From Eublepharis macularius (lineage: Eukaryota; Chordata; Lepidosauria; Squamata; Eublepharidae): a stretch of DNA of 64,000 bases. Below the pieces are notes generated by a model. The model saw only the letters and a list, made by a program, of their open reading frames with translations. It had not been told where the DNA came from and searched no databases. A program made the translations under genes and the position numbers. Position 1 is the stretch's first letter. Each line of letters begins with the position of its first letter. This document shows positions 11,701-21,800 of this stretch, in pieces. The stretch spans positions 22,354,001 through 22,418,000 of the forward strand of contig NC_072797.1 in assembly GCF_028583425.1 (NCBI RefSeq), given 5' to 3'.

Positions 11701-14700
11701 AAGTAACTTGGAACAAATATTACCTCTAGAATCCTGGGCTCTAACATAGCTTAGAATCCCCATTTCACTGACAGGCAGGGCTTTTTTTCAGCAGGAACAC
11801 GGTGGAACAGAGTTCCAGCACCTCTTGAAAATGGTCACATGGCCAGTGGCCCCGCCCCCTGAACTCCAGACAGAGGGGAGCTCAGATTGCCCTCCGCGCC
11901 ACCAAGTGGTGCGGAGGGCAATCTAAACTCCCCTCTGTCTGGAGATCAGGGGGCGGGGCCACTGGCCATGTGACCATTTTCGCAGAGGGCAACTTAAACT
12001 TTAACCCCCCTTGTTCCAGCTGACCCAAAGTGACATCATTGTGCAGTCCTGAGTTCCACCACCTCTTTTTCCAGAAAAAAAGCCCTGCTGACAGGCATGT
12101 GTTGAAAAAGACCCAGTTGGGTCAGTTGGGTACTCAAAATATACTATGTAAAGATTTTGGTGTCTTTCTATTCATACTGACTTGATTGGGAATAACTAGA
12201 CAGTGGAAATGCTCCAGATTGTTGGACCTTTCATTTATGATTCCAGCAAATCTTTAATCCAGAAGTAATGTTTCATGTTAAGGCAGATTATTTTATAAAA
12301 TAAATGGCATTCACTTATATGTGAATTAAGTCATATACTGAATTGTTTCATGTGAATGGTTTAATATTGTCAAACCGTTTTGATTTCCAGTATTAAACCA
12401 AATCTAATGACAAATATTTCAAGATGGTATAAGGATCTCCATTTGCTTATGGATATAATATCAATATATGATGTGACCTGGCATTTTTAATTAAAAAATA
12501 CAAGTTACTGAACTTCTGATGCTGGTCTCCATCTATACCATTTGTGTAGATTTTTCCATATCTTGCATTGCTTCATTGTCTTCCATCAAGGAGAGAACAA
12601 AAAAGAAACTTTTTAAAATATCTGTTAACCTAAAAGGGCATCCCCGTACATAATTGATATGTTCTTGTTAAGATGTTTCAATGATTTTTTAAAACTTCTT
12701 TTCCAGCAAGCCTATGACCTACTTCAAGAGTCATTTATGTCCCAGCCAGATCTGTGTAGCGACTTCAGTGAAAAGGCAGCTGAAAGATTTTATATTATGG
12801 GTGGGATCTGCCTAGCAGAACAGAAGGTGAAGGAAGGTTACCAGTGGCTCAGTAAGGTAATTGTGCAGATTTTGAATATGTAAATCCCAGAAGACAGGAG
12901 TTACAGTCCAATAAAACCAAAGCCCAGTGGCACCTTAAGGGCTAAAAACAAAATCCATGTAATACCTTTTAACTGGAGTCAACCAATGTAACACAAAAAA
13001 CTGAGCAAACTTTGGGGCTTATCAGAACCTCTTCATCAGGTCAGATGTTCAGGAAAAAAAATTTAATGGAGGGGGAAAAACAGACTGTCCAGCTCTTAAG
13101 ACCCTGTCATCCCAGCCTTTGGAGTTAGGTGCTGCTGACAGGCCCACAGTTCTAGTTTAATTGCTTGTAGGTGTTAAATTACATCACTTGCATTCCTTAA
13201 AGACTAACAACTATCTTCCTTTAAGTCAGTTGTATTTGTTGTACCAAACCCTGACAAATGTCAGACCTGTAGCAGGTATTGAACTGGAGATCTAAAGTTC
13301 AGCCACTGGACTTCCGGTTTGGGATTTATGGAGGTCTGACGCAGCTCCAACTGCGGAGCTGACCGGACTGCCGTTTTAACCGGCCGGCGGGGGCAAAATA
13401 GCCCGCGGCCGACTGCTCTCAGGCGGAGAGCAGGCAAAGAACGCTCAAGACCTCAGGGCGCGTTGATCTCGGGCGAGGGGGGGCTCTACGCGACGGGCCC
13501 CCTCACGACCCTTGAGGTCCCACCCTGTGACAGGTCGGCAAAGATCTCTGCGGCAGATTCCGGGCCAATGCGGTTGGCATAAGACCTACGTACCCAAGCT
13601 TCAACAGGGGAAAGAGGAGTGGAGGAGAAACGAAGATTGAAACAGTGATTACAACCCACGGAAAGTGAATGGGAAGGTAAAGATCACTATCTCCTGATAC
13701 GGGACAGATTGTTAAAAGTAAAGAAGATTAAAAGTTGATTTTAAAACTGCAACAGGCTAATTATAACGGGGAGAAGACTCGGCAAGAGTCGAAATAGAAA
13801 AAAGACTAAGTTTAAAGAAGTTATTAAAGAATTAGGACTATTGTTTTGAATACTTGCGGTTATGGAGCTGTGAGAAAATTCTGCCATCGCGAGAGCTACT
13901 GCGGGAAGTCGGGAAACAGGAAGTACGTAATAACAATAGAGTTGCTGGAGAGAAGCGGCCCCTGCCGGAGGGCAGGAAGAAGGGAATCGCCATCTTTGAA
14001 AGGGGAAAAGCCGCGGCTTCAGCGGAAGAGGAAGTAAGCCATTTTGAATTACAAAAACCACAGAAGAACCATAGAGAAAAGACGCCCGACATTTTGGATT
14101 CTTTAAAAGTTTTTTCTTTGCAAAAAAGACTGGGACATTTAAATTAAAAAATAAAAAGACGCTTAATTTCACGCCACGGAGTTAAGGAAGAGGGCGGACT
14201 CGTGGGAGCGAGCCAAGGCAAGCCCCACGATGTCGAAAAAAGAGTGGCAATCAGCAATAGAGAATCTAGATAAAAAACTCTTAGAAGTGATCAAAGAGCT
14301 TAAGGACATTAAACCGGAGCTGATTAAAGAGGTTAAACAGACAGTGAAAAGTGAGCTGTCAGAAGTAAAGAAAGGTATGGAAATAATGCAAAATGAACTG
14401 CAAGGAACACAGCAGAGAGTTAAAGCAGTAGAAGGCGCGGTGGAGAATTTAACTGACACGCAACAAACAGAGATGAGGCTGATGAAGGGGAGAATGGCGG
14501 TTGCGGAAAGCAAACACATGGAGAAGCAGCTAAGATTTCGCGGTTTGCCAGAAGTGGAAGGAAAAACAGCGCAAGAACAGATGACGGAGGTGTTAGCTGA
14601 ATACCTGGGGAAGGAGGAGGAGGAAGTTGTGGCTATCCTGGACGTGGCATATCGTGTAAATTCAAGAATTGCGACCCAGAGGAAACTACCAAGAGATGTG

Positions 14701-17700
14701 ATTGTGCAATTTACGACCCGAAATATGAAAGAGAAGATTGTGACTAAACAGTTTCAAGATCCATTGGAGATTGACGGCAAGACGATTATCATTATGAAGG
14801 AAATATCTAGATCGGTGTTATTGGACCGGAAAAAATATAAGGCGTTAACTCAGATTTTGAAGGACATGAAAATCAGGTACAGATGGGAACTACCAGAAGG
14901 AGTGTCCTTTGAATTTGGAGGGACCAAAAGACGCATCAGATCGGAACGAGAGATGGAGCGATTTATAAGAGACAATGAAAAGGACTTACCAGCAACAAGA
15001 TTATGAGTATGGAGTGTAAAGTTATATCTTGGAACGTAAATGGACTTAACTCACCGAATAAGAGAAAAAGTATCTTTCACTGGCTATTAAAACAAAAATG
15101 TGATATTGTTTGTTTGCAAGAGACCCATATTCGAAAACAAGATGTAAAGTATTTAAAATCAAAAAAATTGGGGAATGATTTTGCAGCGGCCTCCAATAAG
15201 AAAAAAAGAGGAGTAGTGCTTTATATTAAAGAGGAGCTGCAGCCAAAGTTTGTAATGAAAGATGTGGAAGCCAGATTTATAGCAGTGGAATGTGTATGGA
15301 ATTTAAAGAGAGTGCTGGTAGTTGGAATTTATGCACCTAATGGAGCAAAAGAAAGCTTCTTTGAGGACTTAAGGAAGCAATTAGATGAACTTTCATATGA
15401 TCAGATAATACTTGCTGGAGACTTCAATGGAGTGACAAATCTGGATTTAGACAAAAAATCATCAACTGCACAAAAGAAAAGAGGATTGCTACCAAAGTTG
15501 TTTTTTGAACTGATACAACAGGAAACCTTAGAAGATGTATGGAGAAGACAAAACCCGAAAAGCAGACAATTTACGTTTTACTCCGCAAGACACTTTACAC
15601 TATCGAGAATTGATATGATCTGGGCCTCAAAAGACTTAGCGTTATGGACTAAGGAAGTGGAAATAATGCCGATGGTAGGCTCAGATCATAATCCAATTAA
15701 GTGGAAATTGGGGAGAAGGAGCAAAAGGAAAGGATGGAGAATAAATGAGGACTTACTTCAAGAGGGAGAGAATATGGAGATGCTGAGAAGAGAGACAAAA
15801 TTCTTCATACAATACAACATGAATAAAGAAGTACCAACCAACAAGGTTTGGGATACCTACAAGGCGGTAATTAGGGGCATACTAATGGATTTAAATGGAA
15901 GAGCCAGAAAAAAGAAAGAGGAGAAGAGACAGGAGATTATGGAAAAAATAAAAGCCAAAGAAATACAGTTAAAGAAGAGACCAGGGAAAAAGAAAATTTA
16001 CCAGGACATTAAAATATTACAAGAACAGTTGACAGCAATGAATAATAAAGAATTGGAGTGGAATCTCAAAAGACTGAATCAAAAAGGATTTGAAGGTGCA
16101 AACAAACCTGGGAAATATTTGGCATGGCAATTGAAAAAGAGAAAGGAAAAGAAAATAATAAACAAAATATGTGAAGATAACAAAACGTATTTGGAACAGA
16201 TATCCATTAGTAGAGCCTTCTATAAATTTTATGCTAAATTGTATAATAAGAAAGAGGTCAACAAAGAATCAATAGCGACATATTTGGAGAAAATGAAGCT
16301 CCCAGTAATCTCGGAAGCGTGGAGAGAGAGACTGAACAATGAAGTAACGGATGAGGAAATAAAAATGGCAATACAATCAACAAATTTGGGAAAGGCACCA
16401 GGGCCAGATGGACTTACAGCTAAATTTTATAAGACAATGGCCAATGAACTGGTACCATTCCTAAAAGAAGTGATCAATGGAGTATTAAAGGATCAGCGGA
16501 TTCCAGATACCTGGAAGGAAGCCAACATTTCACTGATCCCCAAAGAGGGCCAAGATCTAACTAATGTGAAAAACTACAGGCCTATATCCTTACTTAACAA
16601 TGACTATAAAATCTTTGCGAAGATACTGGCAGAGAGAGTGAAGGGATGGCTTTCGGAAATTATTGAGGAGGAACAAGCAGGTTTTTTACCTGGCAGACAA
16701 ATCAGAGACAATTTAAGGACAGTGATCAATGCTATTGAGTATTATGATAAGCGTTGTGACAAAGAGGTTGGTTTCTTCTTTGTCGATGCAGAAAAAGCGT
16801 TTGACAATTTGAACTGGGACTTTATGTTTGCCACTATGGAAAAGCTACAAATGGGAGAAAAATTCATAAGAGCAGTTAAAGAAATTTACAGAGACCAGAA
16901 TGCAGCAATTGTGGTGAACGATGAGACTACCAAGAAACTGACTATAAGTAAAGGAACAAGACAAGGTTGCCCGTTGTCTCCGCTGTTATTCATTTTGGTA
17001 CTGGAGATACTGATGATACAAATACGACAAGATGAAGAAATCCGCGGAATAAAAATAAAGGACTTTTCCTATAAAGTTAGAGCATTTGCGGACGACATAA
17101 TGTTAATTGTGGAAGATCCAACGGAGAATATGCCAAAAGTGATAGAGAAGATCAAAGAGTTCGGAGATTTGGCAGGGTTTTATATTAACAAAAAGAAGTC
17201 AAAGATATTATGTAAAAATATGACTAAGCAAAAACAACAGCTGTTAATGGAAATAACGGACTGTGAAGTAACAACCAAGGTGAAATATTTGGGAATTGAA
17301 CTGACTGCAAAGAATATAGATCTATTCAAAAATAACTATGAAAAATTATGGACTCAGATTGAGCAAGATTTGATCAAATGGAATAGATTGAATTTGTCAT
17401 GGTTGGGAAGAATTGCAGCAGTTAAGATGAATGTGTTACCAAGAGTAATGTTTTTGTTACAGACAATACCAATTATCCGAGACTCTAAGCAGTTTGAAAA
17501 ATGGCAGAGGAAAATATCAGATTTTGTTTGGGCAGGCAAGAAGCCTCGAGTGAAAATGAAAGTTTTACAAGATGCAAAGCAAAGAGGCGGAATGCAACTG
17601 CCCAATCTAAGACTTTATTATGACGCAATTTGCCTAGTGTGGCTGAAAGATTGGATGACGTTGAAGAATAAGAAATTATTGGCCCTAGAGGGATATAAAA

Positions 17701-20700
17701 AAATATTCGGATGGCATGCATACCTATGGTACGACAAAGTAAAAGTGAACTCTATGTTCCTACATCATTACATACGGAAAAGCCTATATGCAACCTGGAA
17801 GAAGTAGAGAGACTTCCTACAAGAAGGAACCCCCATGTGGGTAGTTCCGTATGAAGTAATAGATCCGAGAGCTGTCTATACTGAGCAACAGTGTTTAACA
17901 TATAAGGAGATAACCCAAATAGAATCTTTTAAACTTAAAATAAAGACACAGGACGAGTTATCACCTAACTATGATTGGTTCCAGTATAGGCAGATCAGAG
18001 ATCTCTACAACTCGGACTGTGCAAAGGGAGGCATAAGAACAGAGAATTCGGAACTAGAGCAGACACTTTTAAAAGAGGATAAGAAGGAAATTTCCAAGGT
18101 ATACCAAGTACTGTTGAAATGGTATACTGAAGATGAAATAGTTAAAGTACAAATGGTGAAGTGGGCCATAAACTTTAATAAAGAAATAACAATGGAGGCA
18201 TGGGAACACTTGTGGAAAAACACAATGAAGATTACAACGTGTACTAATATTAAAGAGAACATTTACAAAATGATTTATCGTTGGTACATGACACCAAAGA
18301 AGATTGCGCTAGGGAATCTGAACACTTCTAATAAATGCTGGAAATGTAAAAAACATGAGGGCTCTCTGTATCATATGTGGTGGACGTGTGAGGTAGCCAG
18401 GCAGTACTGGGGAGAAATAATAAAAGTAATAAGTGAGATTTTACAATTTCAAATCAATAAGAACCCAGAACTCCTGCTACTGAACTTGGGAATGGAGAAC
18501 ATTCCAGCCCAACATAGAACATTGCTATTTTACATGACAGCAGCGGCCAGACTTTTGTATGCGCAAAAATGGAAAGTACAAGAAGTGCCAACTATTGAGG
18601 ACTGGACTTACAAATTGCTGTATATGGCCGAAATGGACAAAATGACAAGAAAACTGAGAAATCTGGACCCAGGACAGTTCAACACAGACTGGGAGAAGCT
18701 GAAGCAATATGTGTTGAAGAAATGGGAGGTGGGAAGAGAACTGTGGCAGTTTGAGAACTACTGAAATATGACAAAATGTAGAGGGGGGTGACTTTACCGG
18801 AGGGTAGAGAGAGAAATGAAAATGTCTAAGCAGCTATTTTGTTAGAGTGTTATATATAGAAAAATATATAGAAAATGGATAGAAAATAATTATAAGGACC
18901 GACTAATTAACATCGTTTCTGGTATAAACGTGTAACATGTTAAATTGAATGAACCTACGTGAAGAAATACATGGATTAAATTGATTGATAACCTTTGAGG
19001 ATAGTTATACAAAGTAATATACGGAATATAAGTTAAATTGGTTGACTTATATAAATGCATGGGTTATAGGGTTTATATGGTATATGGTTTATAGAAATAT
19101 TTGAAACCAGGAAATTATGAAATTATGTTAAAAAGCGACAAATTGTTTGTCTAATATGGAAGAAAGGACTCCAAGATAAGGTATAGAGTAATAAAAAATA
19201 GTTAAAGAATTATTGCTTAGATCAAAGGGAAAGTATATGTTTGTTAGATAGATGAATTTAAAATGAGTAAGAGAAAAGGGATAAAGGGTTGGAAAACTGT
19301 TGGAAGTCAAAAGAAAAGGGGGGAAAGGGAGGGGGTTAGAAATTGGGAAACGGGAATTGATTGTAATGTGAAATTATATTATTCTAATTCCAATAAAAAT
19401 TTTATTAAAAAAAATAAATAAAGTTCAGCCACTGAACTGTCCACTCTGGCCAAAGGAGGAAACCACGGAGAAACTCAGAATCTGAGAACCTATTAATTAG
19501 AAGAGGCCAGAGCAGATCACCTGCTAAATTCCTGCCGGATCAACTTATTACCTGTTCGGAGCATCTAGAGGGCTTCCTGTATATAACTTGACTCTTAGTG
19601 TCAAAGACTCATCTCTTTGGTATCATATCAGAATTGACAGGCCTCATTTATTAGAAAGTTGCTTAAATAAATGCTCAACACTGACTGTTGGGTGTGTTTA
19701 CTTAAGACTCAGCAACCTGAGATTTGAAAGGTTCAACACATTCTACAGTCTCTTTACACTGCAGGTACTCTCTTTAGTCAGGTGTTAATGTTTACACAAA
19801 GGGACTTGTCTTCCACCTACTTAAGTACTCCTTGGGATCAACACCTGCTTATGTACAATACCATTGCGCTACTCTCAGCAGGTGCACAACTAAATGAAGG
19901 AACATGCCAACTCTTCCTTAACAGTTCCTTTCTAACATATAGGAAATAGATTACAGTGTAATCATTACTTCAATCTTCCGACCTACAAACCAGCAAAAGA
20001 AGTTCCTTGCAGACCAGGATACGCAGAACTGACACACAGACAAACATGAGAACCATTCTCTTTTTGAGTCACTGAGGTGTAATGATTAGAGTGCAGAACT
20101 AAGACTGGGGAGGCCTGGGCCTGAGTCTCTTCAGAGCCGTGAAAACTTAACAGGGTTGTCGTGAGGATAAAACAGGGAGGAGACCATATGCATCACCCTG
20201 AGCAGGGAATAAAATCCAGAAGACCAGTCTCGATGATTCTCTCTTATTTTACTTGCATGCAGTGTGCACAGGTCCAGAATGCTCTTTATGGGCCCCGACA
20301 TAGGAAATCTAAAGAGCTACAGAAGATCCTTAATCTGCTGGAGACGTAAGTTTTTTCATTTTCTAAACAACGTAGGAATCGAATGTAGTATTGGAAGAGG
20401 TAAACCCAGGATAATAGAATGTCTAGTGCTGACCTGACCTAGAAAGGTGTGGTGGGAATGGTCTAGGCTGGAATATCAGCCAAGTTCATTCCTTTCGTGG
20501 TTTTCTAAACTGGTTGACTGAAGTCTGGCTCTGTATGTGAGGTTTACAGTCTTGCACTCGCTTTGAAGGTACCTTTAATGATACTGCTCATACAGCCAAT
20601 TCGGCTCTGAAAAGTGTCACACTAGAATTAGAAGAGAAAATTTATTAATGCATAGATCTGTACAATATAGAAATTTAATAGGTTTTAATCTTAAATCGAC

Positions 20701-21800
20701 TGAGAGAGGAACTTTGTGATATGGAGCACGAAGATAACAGCCTGCTGCTCGTTGAACCCGAGATATTCATCAGGAAATCTAAGGCTTGCACTGCACAGAA
20801 TCCAGATACGATCTTGCCTCTCTCCCAAGACTGACTCCCATCCACCTCTGTTAAAATCCTCTTAGGGAACGTGGCGGGATGGGTATCCAGGATCGGGACA
20901 CTAGATGTAGCTGAGTTCCTTCGTCAATTTGCTTTGAAGATACCTATGCATTGTGCCATTAATCTGAGCCCTGCTGAACGGTCCCACATCGTCTTTTCAT
21001 GTGAACGGGGAGGTGAAGCTGGGTTCATCGGCTGATGTGTATGAACAGTTGCTTGAGACTATAACTGGATAGGGGCTCTCAGGCCTGTGGTTTAGTAACA
21101 AACCCCATTGCGATTCATAAGACTTTGTGCAAAAGAAGTGCTTTGGAATACATGAGATTAACAAGGGCTTTTGGCCTACCGCTTTGCTTTACCACATTTG
21201 AAGCTTTTCTCTAGAGTAAGGAGCCTTCCTCTTACGGAAGTGGCTGCTGCTCCTGAGCTCGGAGGAGTTTGAACTTGGATTGCCTGGGGAATTTTCCATG
21301 TGAACACTATGGAGGAAATAGATACTAATCTTTCTCTGTGAAATAGGACTACTGATTCCCTCTCCTCCGCAACCTAGTGCCATGCACACAACTGTATCCA
21401 AACAGAGCTCCACAGTGCAGGAAAATAGAGCATTACGGCTCCTAAGGAAACAATGTATTGTTCGCACAGCTCTGTTTGTGAGAGAGTAAATGCATAAGCC
21501 AGAGACGAAGTCTGAGATAGCAAACTGCTTATGGCTTTGGTACTGCTTTTCTATGAGCAAGTCAAACGAAACAGCATGAAGATCGTGCGTTGTCATTTGG
21601 CACAGGTTAGGCATCACCCCCCTTATTTCTCATTTTAGGAACGTAAGGGACTACTGTTAGCCTATGCATGAAAAACTGCTTAGAGAAGGGGGGGGGGAAC
21701 CACTTCTTCTTTCCTTTGCTGCAGGTCTTCTGCTGTACGTGAAGCAACCAGCCATAGGACGCAGAAGCACCAGGAGGCGTCAAGTCAAATGCTGTGTTAA
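436..21800 (+). CDS. TTC23L: Tetratricopeptide repeat protein 23-like (5' end outside the window)
   Basis: Nine coding exons join in frame: 436-559, 1571-1730, 3742-3867, 5875-6052, 7748-7856, 10926-11053, 12707-12856, 20263-20345, 21725-21800 (stop TAA 21798-21800), giving 377 codons. All junctions are GT-AG except the intron 1731-3741, which is AT-AC. The product is helical and TPR-like and follows TTC23/TTC23L throughout, for example [11 protein letters not shown], then [12 protein letters not shown], then [10 protein letters not shown] near the end. The ATG at 436 directly follows an acceptor and aligns inside the family protein, so it is not the initiator; N-terminal exons lie upstream of the window. 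TTC23 family proteins are linked to cilia, but this paralogue's role is poorly known. The last exon is the weakest call: it has a strong pyrimidine tract and keeps frame, but its short Ser/Gln-rich tail was not matched to a known C-terminus. RAD1 lies next, tail to tail. Confidence 0.9.
944..1192. mobile_element. hAT MITE with palindromic core, copy 1
   Basis: Ends are CAGGGCTTTTTTTC and AAAAACCCTG. 8 bp flanks GTCGAGAT/GTCAAGGT agree at 6 of 8. The interior is an inverted repeat around CCCCGCCCC/GGGGCGGGG. Short (about 249 bp) form. Confidence 0.8.
1731..3741 (+). other. TTC23L: U12-type AT-AC intron of TTC23L
   Basis: The intron begins ATATCCTTTT at 1731-1740, the canonical minor-spliceosome donor, and ends AC at 3740-3741. 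A CCTTAA branch motif at 3726-3731 puts the branch A about 10 bases before the acceptor, as U12 introns require. Splicing here joins ATG CAG AAA AA to T GGC AAA GAG and reads [17 protein letters not shown], which matches the family's LLQNHGREAYFNLQKAE pattern with no gap. GT-AG alternatives nearby (donor 1742, acceptors ending at 3703 or 3711) run into a stop. The intron also carries a hAT MITE at 2432-2832. Confidence 0.88.
2432..2832. mobile_element. hAT MITE with palindromic core, copy 2 (long form)
   Basis: Same ends and palindrome, with an extra segment containing GCTGACCCAAAGTGATGTCA before the right end; 401 bp, the longest copy here. 8 bp flanks GTTGTCCC/CTTGTCCC agree at 7 of 8. It lies in the AT-AC intron of TTC23L. 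Confidence 0.82.
4317..4572 (+). mobile_element. tRNA-derived SINE, young family, copy 1
   Basis: The tRNA-like head GCCAGTTTGGTGTAGTGG is followed by a box B-like GGTTTGATTCC, a body with CTGGGTGACCTTGGGTCAGT, and the tail ACCACTCTGAGTGGG...CCTGAAGGGCAGTATATAAA with (ATT)n. Confidence 0.85.
4695..4778 (-). mobile_element. tRNA-derived SINE, second family, fragment
   Basis: GAGATCGAACCTTCTGCATG and TTGCTGAGCTATAGCCC are the tRNA-like head only. Confidence 0.5.
4787..5002 (-). mobile_element. Mariner-like MITE, copy 1
   Basis: TA flanks both ends; the termini are GGCTTGCCAACCTCC and GGAGCTGGCAACCC. The interior shares CTGGAGATCTCC and GATCTCCAGGTGAC with its sister copies. About 215 bp, no coding capacity. 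Confidence 0.6.
5297..5625 (-). mobile_element. tRNA-derived SINE, young family, interrupted copy
   Basis: The tail part is at 5297-5376 and the head part at about 5551-5625, with a hAT-like insert replacing the middle. Confidence 0.7.
5377..5550. mobile_element. Partial hAT-like insert inside a SINE
   Basis: The right end GTGCACATCCCTA resembles a hAT terminus; a local palindrome of CGAAGCTTTCC / GGAAAGCTTTG type lies at about 5404-5445. The left terminus is not visible. It splits the SINE at 5297-5625. Confidence 0.4.
6334..6484. repeat. Palindromic interspersed repeat
   Basis: GTCCAGTAGCACCTTTAAGA at the left returns inverted at the right, around AAGAGAGCTGTGGTTCTC. Relatives with the same motifs are at 12905-13045, 39680-40120 and 54296-54440. 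Class unknown. Confidence 0.6.
7180..7290 (-). mobile_element. tRNA-derived SINE, second family, partial
   Basis: CACCCACTACCTGATC, AACTTGGAACTTTCTACATG and CTCTACCATTGAGCTACAGC; the tRNA head half only. Confidence 0.65.
7344..7591. mobile_element. hAT MITE with palindromic core, copy 3
   Basis: 248 bp, short form, with a perfect 8 bp duplication ATTGTATG (7336-7343, 7592-7599). It is about 150 bases upstream of the TTC23L exon at 7748. Confidence 0.87.
7970..8163 (+). mobile_element. Mariner-like MITE, copy 2, flanked by partial copies
   Basis: The TA-flanked unit runs from GGGTTGCCAGGTCCAGG to CTCCAACCC. A fragment of the same family lies left (about 7885-7967) and an inverted fragment right (about 8166-8303), so three pieces are clustered. 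Confidence 0.6.
8655..8703 (+). repeat. (GAT)n microsatellite
   Basis: About 16 GAT units directly adjoin the 3' end of the minus-strand L2-like LINE and probably form its tail. Confidence 0.85.
8704..10242 (-). mobile_element. L2-like LINE, 3' part of reverse transcriptase
   Basis: On minus, several broken frames give successive RT blocks: a [17 protein letters not shown]-type block near 10200, [26 protein letters not shown] (YADD catalytic box), [14 protein letters not shown], and near 9350 the C-terminal [20 protein letters not shown] and LHWLPV. This order is that of L2-clade LINEs. It is 5' truncated, with several frame breaks, so it is old and inactive. Confidence 0.75.
11593..11672 (-). 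mobile_element. Short Penelope terminal fragment
   Basis: The piece begins ATTGTCGAAGGCTTTCAC and later reads ACAAAGATCTCTCAGTGTCA, both found in the terminal arms of the element at 52718-53464, with the middle deleted. It lies in a TTC23L intron. Confidence 0.55.
11776..12087. mobile_element. hAT MITE with palindromic core, copy 4
   Basis: 312 bp with a perfect 8 bp duplication CTGACAGG. The palindrome 11828-11980 has arms of about 70 bases around a loop of about 11. Confidence 0.88.
12905..13045. repeat. Palindromic interspersed repeat, diverged copy
   Basis: AAGCCCAGTGGCACCTTAAG and GGGGCTTATCAGAACCTC resemble the repeat at 6334; in a TTC23L intron. Confidence 0.4.
14230..15006 (+). CDS. 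L1 ORF1 protein (RNA-binding chaperone), intact
   Basis: The 258-codon frame begins with ATG at 14230. An N-terminal heptad-rich coiled coil (about residues 5-95) suits trimer formation. Then comes an RRM-like region with [20 protein letters not shown] and a basic C-terminal domain containing [22 protein letters not shown]1p of L1 binds its own RNA in the ribonucleoprotein particle. It is shorter than human ORF1p (338 aa), mainly in the coiled coil. Its stop overlaps the ORF2 start as ATGA (15003-15006). Confidence 0.88.
   Translation: MSKKEWQSAIENLDKKLLEVIKELKDIKPELIKEVKQTVKSELSEVKKGMEIMQNELQGTQQRVKAVEGAVENLTDTQQTEMRLMKGRMAVAESKHMEKQLRFRGLPEVEGKTAQEQMTEVLAEYLGKEEEEVVAILDVAYRVNSRIATQRKLPRDVIVQFTTRNMKEKIVTKQFQDPLEIDGKTIIIMKEISRSVLLDRKKYKALTQILKDMKIRYRWELPEGVSFEFGGTKRRIRSEREMERFIRDNEKDLPATRL
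15003..18764 (+). pseudogene. L1 ORF2 (endonuclease-reverse transcriptase), one in-frame stop
   Basis: From ATG 15003 the frame is open for 934 codons to a TAG at 17805-17807, then stays open in the same frame to 18764, so one nonsense codon is the only visible lesion in about 1253 codons. The APE-type endonuclease comes first ([20 protein letters not shown], and SDH at residues 227-229). The reverse transcriptase follows ([35 protein letters not shown] at 695-698). Beyond the stop lies a C-terminal Cys/His motif (CWKC...H...C) near 18336-18389. The truncated product would keep EN and RT but lose the Cys-rich end. L1 ORF2p nicks target DNA and primes reverse transcription there. Confidence 0.9.
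20072..20215 (+). mobile_element. Older tRNA-derived SINE relative
   Basis: GAGGTGTAATGATTAGAGTG head and AGGGTTGTCGTGAGGATAAA body; it ends about 50 bases before the TTC23L exon at 20263. Confidence 0.5.

Larger units (their letters stand above)
13309..19418 (+). mobile_element. Near full-length L1 LINE
   Basis: The element spans a 5' UTR with GC-rich start (13309-14229), ORF1, ORF2 and a 3' UTR ending AATAAA (19392-19397) and an A-rich tail. Perfect 16-base target duplications TAAAGTTCAGCCACTG flank it at 13293-13308 and 19419-19434; their first bases merge with the tail. It lies in sense in the TTC23L intron between exons 12707-12856 and 20263-20345. Perfect duplications and almost intact frames imply a recent insertion. 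Confidence 0.92.

Noticed and set aside
21189-21617. Minus-strand frame of about 142 codons in the TTC23L intron
   Set aside because: No family resemblance, no splice context and no start-site support.
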